Under the pieces are notes generated by a model. It was given only the letters and a program-made list of their open reading frames with translations, was not told where the DNA came from and did not search any database. This document shows, piece after piece, positions 42,441 through 50,562 of a stretch of DNA of 64,000 nucleotides. The translations under genes and the position numbers were made by a program. Each line of letters begins with the position of its first letter. Position 1 is the stretch's first letter. This DNA is from Mesobacillus boroniphilus (GTDB lineage: Bacteria > Bacillota > Bacilli > Bacillales > Cytobacillaceae), in NCBI RefSeq assembly GCF_018424685.1, contig NZ_QTKX01000003.1, forward strand, positions 372,001 to 436,000, written 5' to 3'.

Positions 42441-43778
42441 TTGTCACTTTTCAATCGTTATAAACAAGAAAATCGCAGCCTTGAACCGCAATTTCAGGAA
42501 AAAACAGTCATTACAAAACCTAAGGAATTCTGGGAAATGGAATCAAAGCTTCATACATTCTTGCTGGAAGAGCTGAAGAAATATCCTAACCAGGATGAAG
42601 GGGAAGAAAAAGCTAAAATCAGGGAATTGAGCCAGGTGTTCTTCGATCAGGAAGGGGACCGGATGACTTTTGAGGAAAAGCAGGATGTGCTTACTTATGT
42701 GGAGCATGAGTTAATGGCTTACGGGCCGATTACTCCTCTGCTGGAAAATCCGCAAGTCAGTGAGGTCATGGTCAACAGTCCAAACGAAGTGTTTTATGAA
42801 AAAAACGGAAGAATCCTGAAGGCTGATGCTGTCTTCCAGGATGACATGCACATCCAGCGGGTGATTGAAAAAATCGTATCTCCAATCGGGCGCCGTGTCG
42901 ACGAAAGCTCGCCAATGGTTGACGCCCGTCTGCCGGATGGGTCGCGTGTAAATGCCATCATCCCGCCGCTTGCGTTGAAGGGTCCGAGCCTTACAATCCG
43001 TAAATTCTCAGAGAAACCTTTTACAATAACTGATCTTGTCAGCTTTGGGACATTGAGCTCTGAGATGGCGGAATTCATTGATATATGTGTTAAGTCTCGC
43101 CTTAATATTTTCATCAGTGGCGGAACAGGTTCGGGGAAGACTTCGACATTAAATGTGCTTTCTGCGTTTATTCCAAATGAAGAACGGATTGTAACGATAG
43201 AAGATGCTGCTGAATTGAAATTAAATCAGGACCATATTGTTTCCCTCGAATCACGCCCGCCTAATATAGAAGGGAAGGGTCAAATTACGATACGTGACCT
43301 TGTAAGGAACTCACTGAGGATGCGTCCTGATCGCATTGTCGTGGGAGAGGTCCGCGGCGCCGAGGCACTGGATATGCTTCAGGCAATGAACACTGGCCAT
43401 GATGGCAGTCTTAGCACCGGTCACGCCAATTCACCGCGGGATATTCTTTCAAGACTGGAAACAATGGTGCTGATGGCCGGGTTTGATCTGCCGGTAAGGG
43501 CAATCCGTGAACAAATCGCCGGGGCAATCGATGTCATCGTCCACCAGGCTCGTTTGAAGGATGGCACAAGAAAAATTACTCATATTACCGAAGTGCTCGG
43601 TATGGAGGGCGACACAATTGTTCTTCAGGATTTGTATTTGTTTAGGGAATCGGGACGGACAGAAGATGGCAGGATAAATGGCAGTTTTGTATCTACAGGC
43701 ATCAGGCCGAAATTTACTGAACAACTTGAACTGAACGGATTTAACCTTCCTGCTTCCTGGTTTGCGGGAGAGTGGTAA
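42441..43778 (+). CDS. tadA: Tad secretion ATPase (TadA/CpaF)
   Basis: A 445-residue hexameric ATPase of the VirB11/GspE class driving pilus assembly. Walker A FISGGTGSGKTSTLN lies near residue 228, the Asp box ERIVTIEDAAEL near 255, Walker B RMRPDRIVVGEVRG near 295, and the His box TGHANSPRD near 325. It overlaps the RBS region of tadB. Confidence 0.95.
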   Translation: MSLFNRYKQENRSLEPQFQEKTVITKPKEFWEMESKLHTFLLEELKKYPNQDEGEEKAKIRELSQVFFDQEGDRMTFEEKQDVLTYVEHELMAYGPITPLLENPQVSEVMVNSPNEVFYEKNGRILKADAVFQDDMHIQRVIEKIVSPIGRRVDESSPMVDARLPDGSRVNAIIPPLALKGPSLTIRKFSEKPFTITDLVSFGTLSSEMAEFIDICVKSRLNIFISGGTGSGKTSTLNVLSAFIPNEERIVTIEDAAELKLNQDHIVSLESRPPNIEGKGQITIRDLVRNSLRMRPDRIVVGEVRGAEALDMLQAMNTGHDGSLSTGHANSPRDILSRLETMVLMAGFDLPVRAIREQIAGAIDVIVHQARLKDGTRKITHITEVLGMEGDTIVLQDLYLFRESGRTEDGRINGSFVSTGIRPKFTEQLELNGFNLPASWFAGEW

Positions 43779-43780
43779 AG

Positions 43781-44743
43781 GTGAATACAGTAGGGACAAT
43801 TTTATCAATATTTCTAATATCAAGTAGTTTGATCTTCCTTATTTCCTCAAGCTATTTGAAAAAGAAGCGAATGAATTTACGTTTGAAAGAATTTTTGCCT
43901 GCCGCGTTTGAAGAGGAAGCAATTGAACAAGCAGCTCCAAAAGAAAGTTTATTGAAAAGGCTTGTTTTAAAGGGCGGCCGCATCCTCCGGAATGTTCAAT
44001 TCAGCAAGCGGACAGAGAAAACCTTGCTTGAGGCAGGCAGCCAGTTAAAGCCCGAAGAGTATTTTATCATCAGGGTTTTATCTGGGGCGGCTGCAGGATT
44101 AGGATTTTTTATGATAGGCTTGCAATGGTTTTTTTGTTTTCCGGCAGCGGCTGTAGGTTTTATGCTGCCGCGCTTATATATGAAGCAAAAAAGGAAAAAG
44201 AGGTTGCAGAGGATTTCCTATCAGCTGATTGAAATTCTAGGAATGATGGCGAATTCCATGAGGGCCGGCTACAGCTTCATGCAGGCGATGCAACAGGTGG
44301 GAAAAGAAATCCCCGATCCATTAGGTCCTGAATTTGAAAGGGTAATCCGCCAGGCAGGTTTGGGGATTTCATTGGATGAGGTTTTTGAAGAGGTGATGGT
44401 GCGCCTGCCGAATAAGGAGCTTGAAGTTGTCATCCGCGCGATCATGGCGCAGCGCAAAAGCGGCGGGAACCTGGCTGGATTAATGGAAACGATGGAGGAT
44501 ACAGTGAGAGGACGGATCCGTATAATGGAAGAATTGAACACCCTGACTTCACAGGGAAGAATGTCTTCCTGGATCATCACATTACTGCCTGTCGGTCTAG
44601 CCTTTTATTTAGCGTTTTTTGGCCAAGACTATTTTCAGCCGATGCTCGAACACCCCCTTGGCTGGCTGATGCTGTCTTCGGCAGGCATTAATATTTTAAT
44701 CGGCTGGTTCTTCATACAAAAGATTATCAAGATTGAGGTGTAG
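43781..44743 (+). CDS. tadB: Tad platform protein TadB
   Basis: About 320 residues of the type II secretion F superfamily. Three or so membrane segments flank a cytoplasmic helical domain with ILGMMANSMRAGYSFMQAM and MAQRKSGGNLAGLMETM. It forms the inner-membrane platform with TadC. GTG 43781 is preferred because GGGAG ends 10 nt upstream; a GTG at 43772 would leave only 1 nt. Confidence 0.92.
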   Translation: MNTVGTILSIFLISSSLIFLISSSYLKKKRMNLRLKEFLPAAFEEEAIEQAAPKESLLKRLVLKGGRILRNVQFSKRTEKTLLEAGSQLKPEEYFIIRVLSGAAAGLGFFMIGLQWFFCFPAAAVGFMLPRLYMKQKRKKRLQRISYQLIEILGMMANSMRAGYSFMQAMQQVGKEIPDPLGPEFERVIRQAGLGISLDEVFEEVMVRLPNKELEVVIRAIMAQRKSGGNLAGLMETMEDTVRGRIRIMEELNTLTSQGRMSSWIITLLPVGLAFYLAFFGQDYFQPMLEHPLGWLMLSSAGINILIGWFFIQKIIKIEV

Positions 44744-44747
44744 CTGA

Positions 44748-45680
44748 ATGATTAATCTACTGCTTTTTTTCGCTACAGCAGGATTTCTGACTCTTGTAAC
44801 TGCCGCCTCACTTTTGACTCTATTTCGGAAACAGCTTGCGTTCAATCAACGGGTAGATCAGTATTTTTCAGTGAATATGAAAAAGAAAGCTGATATACCT
44901 GAAGAGCAGAATAAGAAAAGTATTGCCAAAAACATTACCGAGAAATACTGGGAACGGGGTACCACATATCTTAACTCAAAGGTATCTCGGTCTGAGAAAA
45001 AGAAGTTAGACCAGCTTTTGCGCGATGCAGGAAATCCTTTCAAGTCAGCGGTGGACTTTCGTCTTTTTCAATTTGTCCTTAGCATCGGATTAATGCTGGC
45101 TGTAGTGCTTTTATTGCTTCCATCTGCAGACAGTAAGGCAATGGCTTGGCTAATGACTATAGTCCTCGGTATTCTTGGCTTCAGGCTTCCGGTCTTTTAT
45201 CTCGGCAAGAAAAAGACAGCGAGAATTAAGGCGATCAATAAAGCCATGCCTGATTACTTCGATACTGTAAACCTTCTACTTGAAGCAGGGATGGGGCTTG
45301 ATCTAGCGTTGGTGGATGTATCCCGAAAATTAAAGGGTCCATTGTCAGAAGAATTCCTGCGGACGATCGATGACATGAAACACGGAATGTCGAGGAGAGA
45401 GGCGTTTTATGAGCTGAAAAAGCGGGTACCGTCCGATTCGTTCCAGAGTGTTATCAACTCCTTGATTCAGGCAGACCAGATGGGGATTGGGATGGCAAAG
45501 GTCCTGGGCAATCTTACAAGACGAGTCAGGGAGCAGCGAAGGGAAGCAGCCAGGGAACAGGCGATGAAAGCCCCGGTTAAAATGCTGTTTCCGATGGTAT
45601 TCTTTATTTTCCCGGCATTGTTCATTGTGATCCTGGGTCCGCTGGTGGTTTATTTTGTAACAAAAGGGTTTGGCGGATAA
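44748..45680 (+). CDS. tadC: Tad platform protein TadC
   Basis: A 310-residue partner of TadB with the T2SS-F domain: MPDYFDTVNLLLEAGMGLDLALVD and LIQADQMGIGMAKVLGNL, between membrane segments. It is the last gene of the operon, which ends at a terminator 11 nt later. Confidence 0.92.
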   Translation: MINLLLFFATAGFLTLVTAASLLTLFRKQLAFNQRVDQYFSVNMKKKADIPEEQNKKSIAKNITEKYWERGTTYLNSKVSRSEKKKLDQLLRDAGNPFKSAVDFRLFQFVLSIGLMLAVVLLLLPSADSKAMAWLMTIVLGILGFRLPVFYLGKKKTARIKAINKAMPDYFDTVNLLLEAGMGLDLALVDVSRKLKGPLSEEFLRTIDDMKHGMSRREAFYELKKRVPSDSFQSVINSLIQADQMGIGMAKVLGNLTRRVREQRREAAREQAMKAPVKMLFPMVFFIFPALFIVILGPLVVYFVTKGFGG

Positions 45681-45690
45681 AAGTAAAACG

Positions 45691-45716
45691 AAAGGACCTT
45701 TTCTCAGGTCCTTTTT
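45691..45716 (+). terminator. Terminator of the tad operon
   Basis: AAAGGACC pairs with GGTCCTTT around an 8-nt loop, followed by TTTTA. Confidence 0.85.
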
Positions 45717-45745
45717 ATTACAAAAAAATATTAATGAGGAGAATC

Positions 45746-46357
45746 ATGCAGAGATATCTAAAAGAGCGGGAAGACTTTGTTAAGGAAAATTGGTTTAGCG
45801 GACATGTAGCTACGGTCATCCAACATGGTCCTGTGAAAATTCTTGAGTGGAAAAATCCACTTCAAGAAGTCCATAGCTTTAAATATGTATTTCTGAATGG
45901 GGACTTGTTTATTTCTGCGGAGTATTGCCATGCAGTTTTTCATTTCCCCTGGAATGTAAAGATAGAAGAATTGGCAAAAATGAATATCAATGAATGTATG
46001 TTTTATTACAAGTGCAGTTACAGTAAAATGTGGAATTTCAATCCTGAACTTGCAATGGAACAACTGCTAGGATGGAAAAATCGCATGAAGAAAGAAATAA
46101 CGGAAGAACATTTCTATATTTACAAAGAGTTTTATCTCCAAATAGAGGAGTTAATTTGGCAGTCAGAGGATGTCGAGGACTATGAAGAAAGATTAAAGAA
46201 CAACTTCTCAAAGCCGCATCCCTTTGGAAAAGAATACTCAAGCTTAATCCATTTAGGCAAGGAATACTCGATTGTTTTTATCGCTTATTTGTTAGGACTG
46301 CAGCTGGCGAATGAACAATTAAGGAGAGAGCGTTTACAAAAAGGGAGTTTTACCTAA
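45746..46357 (+). CDS. Hypothetical protein
   Basis: A 203-residue soluble protein of no recognised family, rich in aromatic residues and Glu (NINECMFYYKCSYSKMW, HFYIYKEFYLQIEELIW). There is no signal peptide or membrane segment. ATG 45746 follows GAGGAG; a GTG/ATG further upstream lacks an RBS. It begins after the tad terminator and I see no functional link to the pilus genes. Confidence 0.65.
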   Translation: MQRYLKEREDFVKENWFSGHVATVIQHGPVKILEWKNPLQEVHSFKYVFLNGDLFISAEYCHAVFHFPWNVKIEELAKMNINECMFYYKCSYSKMWNFNPELAMEQLLGWKNRMKKEITEEHFYIYKEFYLQIEELIWQSEDVEDYEERLKNNFSKPHPFGKEYSSLIHLGKEYSIVFIAYLLGLQLANEQLRRERLQKGSFT

Positions 46358-46374
46358 GGAGAAATTGAAAATGG

Positions 46375-46544
46375 ATGTGGTTCGCTACTGCCCTTGCAGC
46401 CTACGCTCTATATAAACATGGGGTGTATATCTTTAATTTAATGCGGGATAAGGATTATGGCACTGGGCTCGTATTATTCCGTTTATATTTGTAATTTCGA
46501 TTATTGGAGCTTATATTCATAATGATAAGCATGGTAATGTATAG
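46375..46544 (+). pseudogene. Possible frameshifted small membrane protein
   Basis: One frame reads MWFATALAAYALYKHGVY then NLMRDKDYG; a neighbouring frame continues WARIIPFIFVISIIGAYIH and NDKHGNV to TAG at 46542. Joined, they make a ~55-residue protein with two hydrophobic segments. The RBS AAGGAG lies upstream at about 46356. A single frameshift near 46460 would explain it. A sequencing error or chance is possible. Confidence 0.35.
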
Positions 46545-46622
46545 CTGTTAAAATAAATTATGAGAACCATGAACACAGGGGTGCTTTTTTACTTAACAAT
46601 TTAATAGATTTGAGTGCTGTAT

Positions 46623-46654
46623 CAGCCACTGGTTAAGTGGCTGTTTTATTTTAC
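46623..46654 (+). terminator. Rho-independent terminator
   Basis: CAGCCACT/AGTGGCTG 8-bp stem with loop GGTTA, then TTTTATTTT. Confidence 0.8.
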
Positions 46655-46719
46655 ATATAATAAATAATTGACTCTGTGGTGCACTGCATAGTTTAAGATG
46701 ATTGTATAAGGAGGCCGAC

Positions 46720-47070
46720 ATGTACAAGGTAAGCGAATTTTCCAAAATGACAGGGCTGAGCAAAGAGACGCTGCGCTATTATGCGGAAATTAAACTGCTC
46801 GAGCCAGTATTTATCGATCCGAATAATAAGTACCGCTATTATGACAACGGCTCCTATTTGGTAGCGCGGCTATTGGTTCACTTAAGGCGGTTCAATTTTA
46901 GCATCCAGGAAATGCTGACCGTCGTGAACGATGAATCGTTTGAAAACTTGGAACAAATCTTATTGAAAAAAAGACAGGGACTTGTGGAACAAGTACAGGA
47001 GCTGAATACACTCATCGACGAAATGGATGATTTCTTTGAATTTGAAATGGAAGGTGTAGAAAATGATTAA
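46720..47070 (+). CDS. MerR-family regulator
   Basis: A 116-residue protein: an N-terminal MerR winged helix (KVSEFSKMTGLSKETLRYYAEIKLLEP, residues 3-30) and a dimerising coiled coil (85-115). No metal Cys and no effector domain, so the ligand is unknown. ATG 46720 follows AAGGAGG. A TTGACT (46668-46673) with a 20-bp spacer to TAAGAT (46694-46699) fits the long spacers of MerR promoters. It overlaps the SRPBCC gene by 8 nt. Confidence 0.85.
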   Translation: MYKVSEFSKMTGLSKETLRYYAEIKLLEPVFIDPNNKYRYYDNGSYLVARLLVHLRRFNFSIQEMLTVVNDESFENLEQILLKKRQGLVEQVQELNTLIDEMDDFFEFEMEGVEND

Positions 47071-47524
47071 ATGGAACGAAGAGAGAATGATACCCGTCAA
47101 TATCGAGACGATTTGGACATTATTCGAGCTGGAGAACATCCAGAGGATCATGCCGCATGTGGTAGAAAACAAGGTGATAGAAAAGAAAGAAGGAGTTGTC
47201 GGCTCGAAATATGAGCAGAAATATAAAGAAGGCAAGCGAATCGAAACATATATCGTTGAAGACCTTGAGTATGAAAACACTCCTGGAAAAAAGCACAACA
47301 AAATTGGTTTTACCCTGGCGAAAGCATTTGCAATAGAAGCTTCATTCACTTTAATCAAGGTGGACGAGGAAGAAACCAGGTTCATTTATCAAGGGCAAAA
47401 CACAGGTCTCAATTTCCTTGGCAAGACTTTGCTGAAATTGGGTGGAGAAAGGAACAACAAGAAAGTAGTTACGGATTTTATGGATCGTGTGGAAAGTGAA
47501 GCTCTGGAGGAGACGAAGAAATGA
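47063..47524 (+). CDS. SRPBCC-fold protein (polyketide cyclase/START-like)
   Basis: A 153-residue protein with the START-like opening VNIETIWTLFELENIQRIMPHVVENKVI and alternating strands to a final helix, typical of the SRPBCC ligand-binding superfamily. It binds a hydrophobic small molecule; identity unknown. It is coupled to the MerR gene, so the regulator probably senses a related compound. Confidence 0.75.
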   Translation: MIKWNEERMIPVNIETIWTLFELENIQRIMPHVVENKVIEKKEGVVGSKYEQKYKEGKRIETYIVEDLEYENTPGKKHNKIGFTLAKAFAIEASFTLIKVDEEETRFIYQGQNTGLNFLGKTLLKLGGERNNKKVVTDFMDRVESEALEETKK

Positions 47525-47529
47525 TGAAA

Positions 47530-47563
47530 AGGCTGCCAAGAGGTAATGGCAGCCTGATTTTAT
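47530..47563. terminator. Bidirectional terminator
   Basis: AGGCTGCCA pairs with TGGCAGCCT around AGAGGTAA; GATTTTAT follows on plus and TTTTC on minus. It serves the SRPBCC and Lrp genes, which converge here. Confidence 0.75.
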
Positions 47564-47982
47564 GTAATAGGTTTAAATTCAACAGGCGATGATAGATTGA
47601 TCAAGGTGGATGGGTGTCCGTATTGCATGGAAGCATCGATGAAATCTTCGAGAATTTCCACCGAATCTGCGAGCACCTTCACTAGATAACTATATTGACC
47701 AGCTAATCGATGGCATTCGACCACCATAGGGTGCTGAATGCAAAATTCACGGAACTCCTTGCACCGTTTCGTATCAAATAGAATAAATGCCAGAACATGT
47801 TTGTTTACTTTATTGGGATTGAGCACAGCTCGGTACCCTATAATTGTGCCGTTTTCCTCAAGTCTTTTTACCCGCTCCTTAACAGCTGGAATCGAAAGTC
47901 CCACTCTTTTGCCTAACTCTGTCATCGACATCCTGCCGTCTTCCTGAAGATAATGAATAATATTAAAATCTACCTGATCCAT
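47560..47982 (-). CDS. Lrp/AsnC-family regulator
   Basis: A 140-residue regulator: HTH (MSMTELGKRVGLSIPAVKERVKRLEENGTI, residues 18-48) and RAM ligand domain (65-138), the standard feast/famine layout. It may sense an amino acid and act on itself or on the divergent isochorismatase-family gene 213 nt away. Confidence 0.9.
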   Translation of the reverse strand: MDQVDFNIIHYLQEDGRMSMTELGKRVGLSIPAVKERVKRLEENGTIIGYRAVLNPNKVNKHVLAFILFDTKRCKEFREFCIQHPMVVECHRLAGQYSYLVKVLADSVEILEDFIDASMQYGHPSTLINLSSPVEFKPIT

Positions 47983-48195
47983 AAGCTCACCCCATTCAAT
48001 TTTTCCTGAAACTTCTTTGTGTTTTTATATAAGTCTATTAGAAGAAAAAATCCAATTCATCTTAACTTTTAAGGTAAACGCATTAAAAGAAAGTAAATAC
48101 TTAAGAAAAGACCAATAAATTACGAAAAAAGCGTATGTAAATTATATCCTCTTTTAAATAAAATTACCTTATAAAAGTGTAAAGGGGATGTTAGT

Positions 48196-48771
48196 ATGAT
48201 ATTCACGAAAAATGATCCGCTGATTGTTATAGATGTACAGAAAGCTTTCTTTCATCCTGCCTGGGGCAAACGGAACAATCCTGATGCAGAAAAGAATATT
48301 GAAAAATTAATCGGGCAATGGCGGAACATGGGAAGACCGGTCATCTTCGTACAGCATATTTCAAAAAAAAATGGTGATTCCTTCTTTTATGTGGAAAATA
48401 AAGAGGCTGTGGAGTTCATGGAATTCATTCAGCCACAGAAGGATGACATAGTAATCACCAAGTCAGTGAACAGTGCATTTATCGGGACAGATTTGCATCA
48501 AATCCTCATGGATATGAAGAGCGAACATATTGTCATCACAGGATTGACCACGAACCATTGTGTGGAAACCACGACACGTATGGCTGGAAATTACGGTTTT
48601 AACCCAGTGCTTGTTTCCGATGCAACTGCAACCTTTGACAGGAAAGGGATTAATGGAGAGATTTTCCCTGGGGAATTGATACACGCCATGACGATGGCGA
48701 ACCTGAATGAAGAATTTGCGGTAATTATGGATACTGAATCTCTTTTAAACGAGGGTATTCTGGTAAAATGA
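48196..48771 (+). CDS. Isochorismatase-family cysteine hydrolase
   Basis: A 191-residue alpha/beta hydrolase. The catalytic trio is visible: Asp in LIVIDVQKAFF (residue 13), Lys in VITKSVNSAF (near 90) and Cys in GLTTNHCVETTTRMA (near 120), followed by the cis-peptide region. Family members split amides such as nicotinamide or carbamoyl compounds; the substrate is unknown. RBS AAAGGGG. Confidence 0.87.
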   Translation: MIFTKNDPLIVIDVQKAFFHPAWGKRNNPDAEKNIEKLIGQWRNMGRPVIFVQHISKKNGDSFFYVENKEAVEFMEFIQPQKDDIVITKSVNSAFIGTDLHQILMDMKSEHIVITGLTTNHCVETTTRMAGNYGFNPVLVSDATATFDRKGINGEIFPGELIHAMTMANLNEEFAVIMDTESLLNEGILVK

Positions 48772-48852
48772 AGAAGGTCTGCGTGCTGAAAGTGATTTAG
48801 CGGAAATTTGATAATATCATCCTTATTTGTGAATTTAGCAGCGGAAAATTAA

Positions 48853-48995
48853 ATATATCTACCAGATTTCAAAATATATCGACCACATTTTTCATTTTAT
48901 TGGCGAAAAATAAATTTATTCGACCACATTTTGAATTAATTCGACCACATTTCCGATTAATTCGACCACATTTGGCATTATTTCGACCAAGTCGT
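48853..48995. repeat. 21-nt period CGACCACATTT repeat
   Basis: The core CGACCACATTT or a close variant starts at 48859, 48880, 48921, 48942, 48963 and 48984: a 21-nt ladder with one decayed rung near 48901. Flanks are AT-rich. There is no gene here. Twenty-one bp is two helical turns, so every core faces the same side of the DNA. Confidence 0.75.
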
Positions 48996-49013
48996 TCATT
49001 TCACTAATATTAA

Positions 49014-49039
49014 AAGCCCGGGCCACGCCGCCCGGGCTT
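49014..49039 (-). terminator. Terminator of the minus-strand pair
   Basis: AAGCCCGGG pairs with CCCGGGCTT; on the minus strand TTTTAATATT follows. It lies just after the stop of the membrane-protein gene. Confidence 0.8.
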
Positions 49040-49047
49040 CAATTTTT

Positions 49048-49488
49048 TCACCACAAATTCGGCTTCACGACCATGAACCAGAGCATGGACATCAATAAGA
49101 TGATGTAGATCCAAATGGTGCGCTTCAGTTTTGCAGCTAATTCTAGCTTGTTCGCGCCTTCTTCGGTGAAATTCCGAAGTGTCGGCGAGAATGCCCTCGC
49201 GAGGAAAAATAAGGAAGCGAACAGCAGTGCCAGTGTCCCAACGATCCATGGCGTTTTCCATGTCCATGGGCCGAGGATGACAAGCAGCACTCCTGTTCCG
49301 ATCAGCACATGGCCAGCATGCTTCGATAGCCGGACGACCGACTTCAAGAGAGCCAGGTATGCCTCTAATTCTTTCTCTATGGCATCAGGCAGTTTTTTTA
49401 CAATTGGCATCAAAATGAAGAATGGGCCAATTGACGCAATCACGCTTGCGACGTGAAGATAAATGATAAATCGGTAAAATAAATCCAT
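49048..49488 (-). CDS. Four-segment membrane protein (DUF2269-like)
   Basis: A 146-residue protein with four membrane segments and the opening FYRFIIYLHVASVIASIGPFF, resembling small DUF2269-like or copper-resistance-D-like proteins. Function unknown. It is 3 nt downstream of the ASCH gene stop codon and probably co-transcribed. Confidence 0.65.
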   Translation of the reverse strand: MDLFYRFIIYLHVASVIASIGPFFILMPIVKKLPDAIEKELEAYLALLKSVVRLSKHAGHVLIGTGVLLVILGPWTWKTPWIVGTLALLFASLFFLARAFSPTLRNFTEEGANKLELAAKLKRTIWIYIILLMSMLWFMVVKPNLW

Positions 49489-49491
49489 TTC

Positions 49492-49836
49492 TTATTCTTC
49501 GACAGGGCTGAACTCATGCACCCAGACTCTCATTTGCGGAAGCCACGGCATTCCCGGGTGGTAGGATAATATCGCCTGCTTGTACTCCTCGACCGTTTCA
49601 AAGCCTTCGCGGTGCGCGTCTGCATCCGTTAATTCCCCGAGTGACTGTGAATAGACATTGTCCACTACGAACTTCTGTCCTTTTAACTCCATGATTTCGC
49701 CTACATCTGCATAACGGCCGTTTCGACGAGTCGCTGTTTTCTTGCCTTCTAATACTTTATTGACGTCGTCTTCCATTGTGACAAGACGCTCGATTTCACA
49801 CGTTTTTGGCGGTAAAGCATTGTTCTGTTCTGTCAT
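49492..49836 (-). CDS. ASCH-domain protein
   Basis: A 114-residue protein with VLEGKKTATRRNGRYADVGEI, the ASCH/PUA-like RNA-binding core (Lys-Thr-x-Thr-x-Arg), and a final MRVWVHEF strand. ASCH proteins are thought to bind RNA; some hydrolyse modified cytidine. ATG 49836 follows GGAAGGGAG; a longer frame to 49977 crosses the intergenic region and is rejected. Confidence 0.8.
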   Translation of the reverse strand: MTEQNNALPPKTCEIERLVTMEDDVNKVLEGKKTATRRNGRYADVGEIMELKGQKFVVDNVYSQSLGELTDADAHREGFETVEEYKQAILSYHPGMPWLPQMRVWVHEFSPVEE

Positions 49837-49955
49837 TGAAAAAACTCCCTTCCTTTTGCTCCTATTTAATGTACCATACTTCGAAAAAAGAAAGCCAAAG
49901 CATTCACGGTGATAATAGTATTTTAAAAGTTTTTCCCAAAACTGCCCATGATGAG

Positions 49956-49983
49956 TGTAACATTTTATATAGTTCATCGTTTT
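49956..49983 (+). promoter_or_regulatory. ECF-type promoter of the sigma factor gene
   Basis: TGTAAC (49956-49961), 16 bp, CGTTTT (49978-49983), close to the ECF pattern TGAAAC-N16-CGTC. It suggests that the sigma factor encoded next reads its own promoter. Confidence 0.6.
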
Positions 49984-50016
49984 AGTATTGAGATTTTAAA
50001 AATGAGGGGCAGTTGT

Positions 50017-50562
50017 ATGGACGACGGCAGAAGAAATGAACTCGACAATTTATATAGAAAGTACACAAAGCCCCTTTATTATTTTCTGTTAAAGCTTTCG
50101 GGGTCGCATCAGCTGGCCGAGGATTTGACACAGGAAACATTTGCCCGGGCAACGGTTTCACTTTCGTTTTACCAGAATGAGGATGTAAGGGCCTGGCTAT
50201 TCAAAGTGGCCCGCAATGCTTATTTGGATGAATGGAGGCGGCGCCAGCGCAGGAAATGGGTTCCGTTTGCGGATTATTTGTTTTCGAAGGATGAGATGGC
50301 GAGTCCTTATGGGCTGCCGGAGGACGAGATGATTCAGGCGGAGACCTCTGAGGACCTACAGCAGCTGATGGCCTTTTTGCCGGAGCAGTACCGATCAATC
50401 CTGTACCTGCGCGAGGTTGAGATGTTCAGTTACCAGGAAATACAGGAAGCACTCGAGCTGTCGGAGAACCAGGTGAAGGTCACGCTTCATAGGGCGCGGA
50501 ATCGGCTGGCGCAAATCGCGGAAAAACACGGATGGAAGGACGATGAACATGGAATGGACTAA
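50017..50562 (+). CDS. ECF-family RNA polymerase sigma factor
   Basis: A 182-residue group 4 sigma factor with region 2 (LAEDLTQETFARA near 40, VRAWLFKVARNAYLDEWRR near 65-83) and region 4 (LPEQYRSILYLREVEMFSYQEIQEAL near 125-150, then VKVTLHRARNRL). Close to SigM/SigW-type extracytoplasmic stress sigmas. ATG 50017 follows GAGGGGCAG. It overlaps an anti-sigma gene, and an ECF-like promoter precedes it. Confidence 0.9.
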   Translation: MDDGRRNELDNLYRKYTKPLYYFLLKLSGSHQLAEDLTQETFARATVSLSFYQNEDVRAWLFKVARNAYLDEWRRRQRRKWVPFADYLFSKDEMASPYGLPEDEMIQAETSEDLQQLMAFLPEQYRSILYLREVEMFSYQEIQEALELSENQVKVTLHRARNRLAQIAEKHGWKDDEHGMD

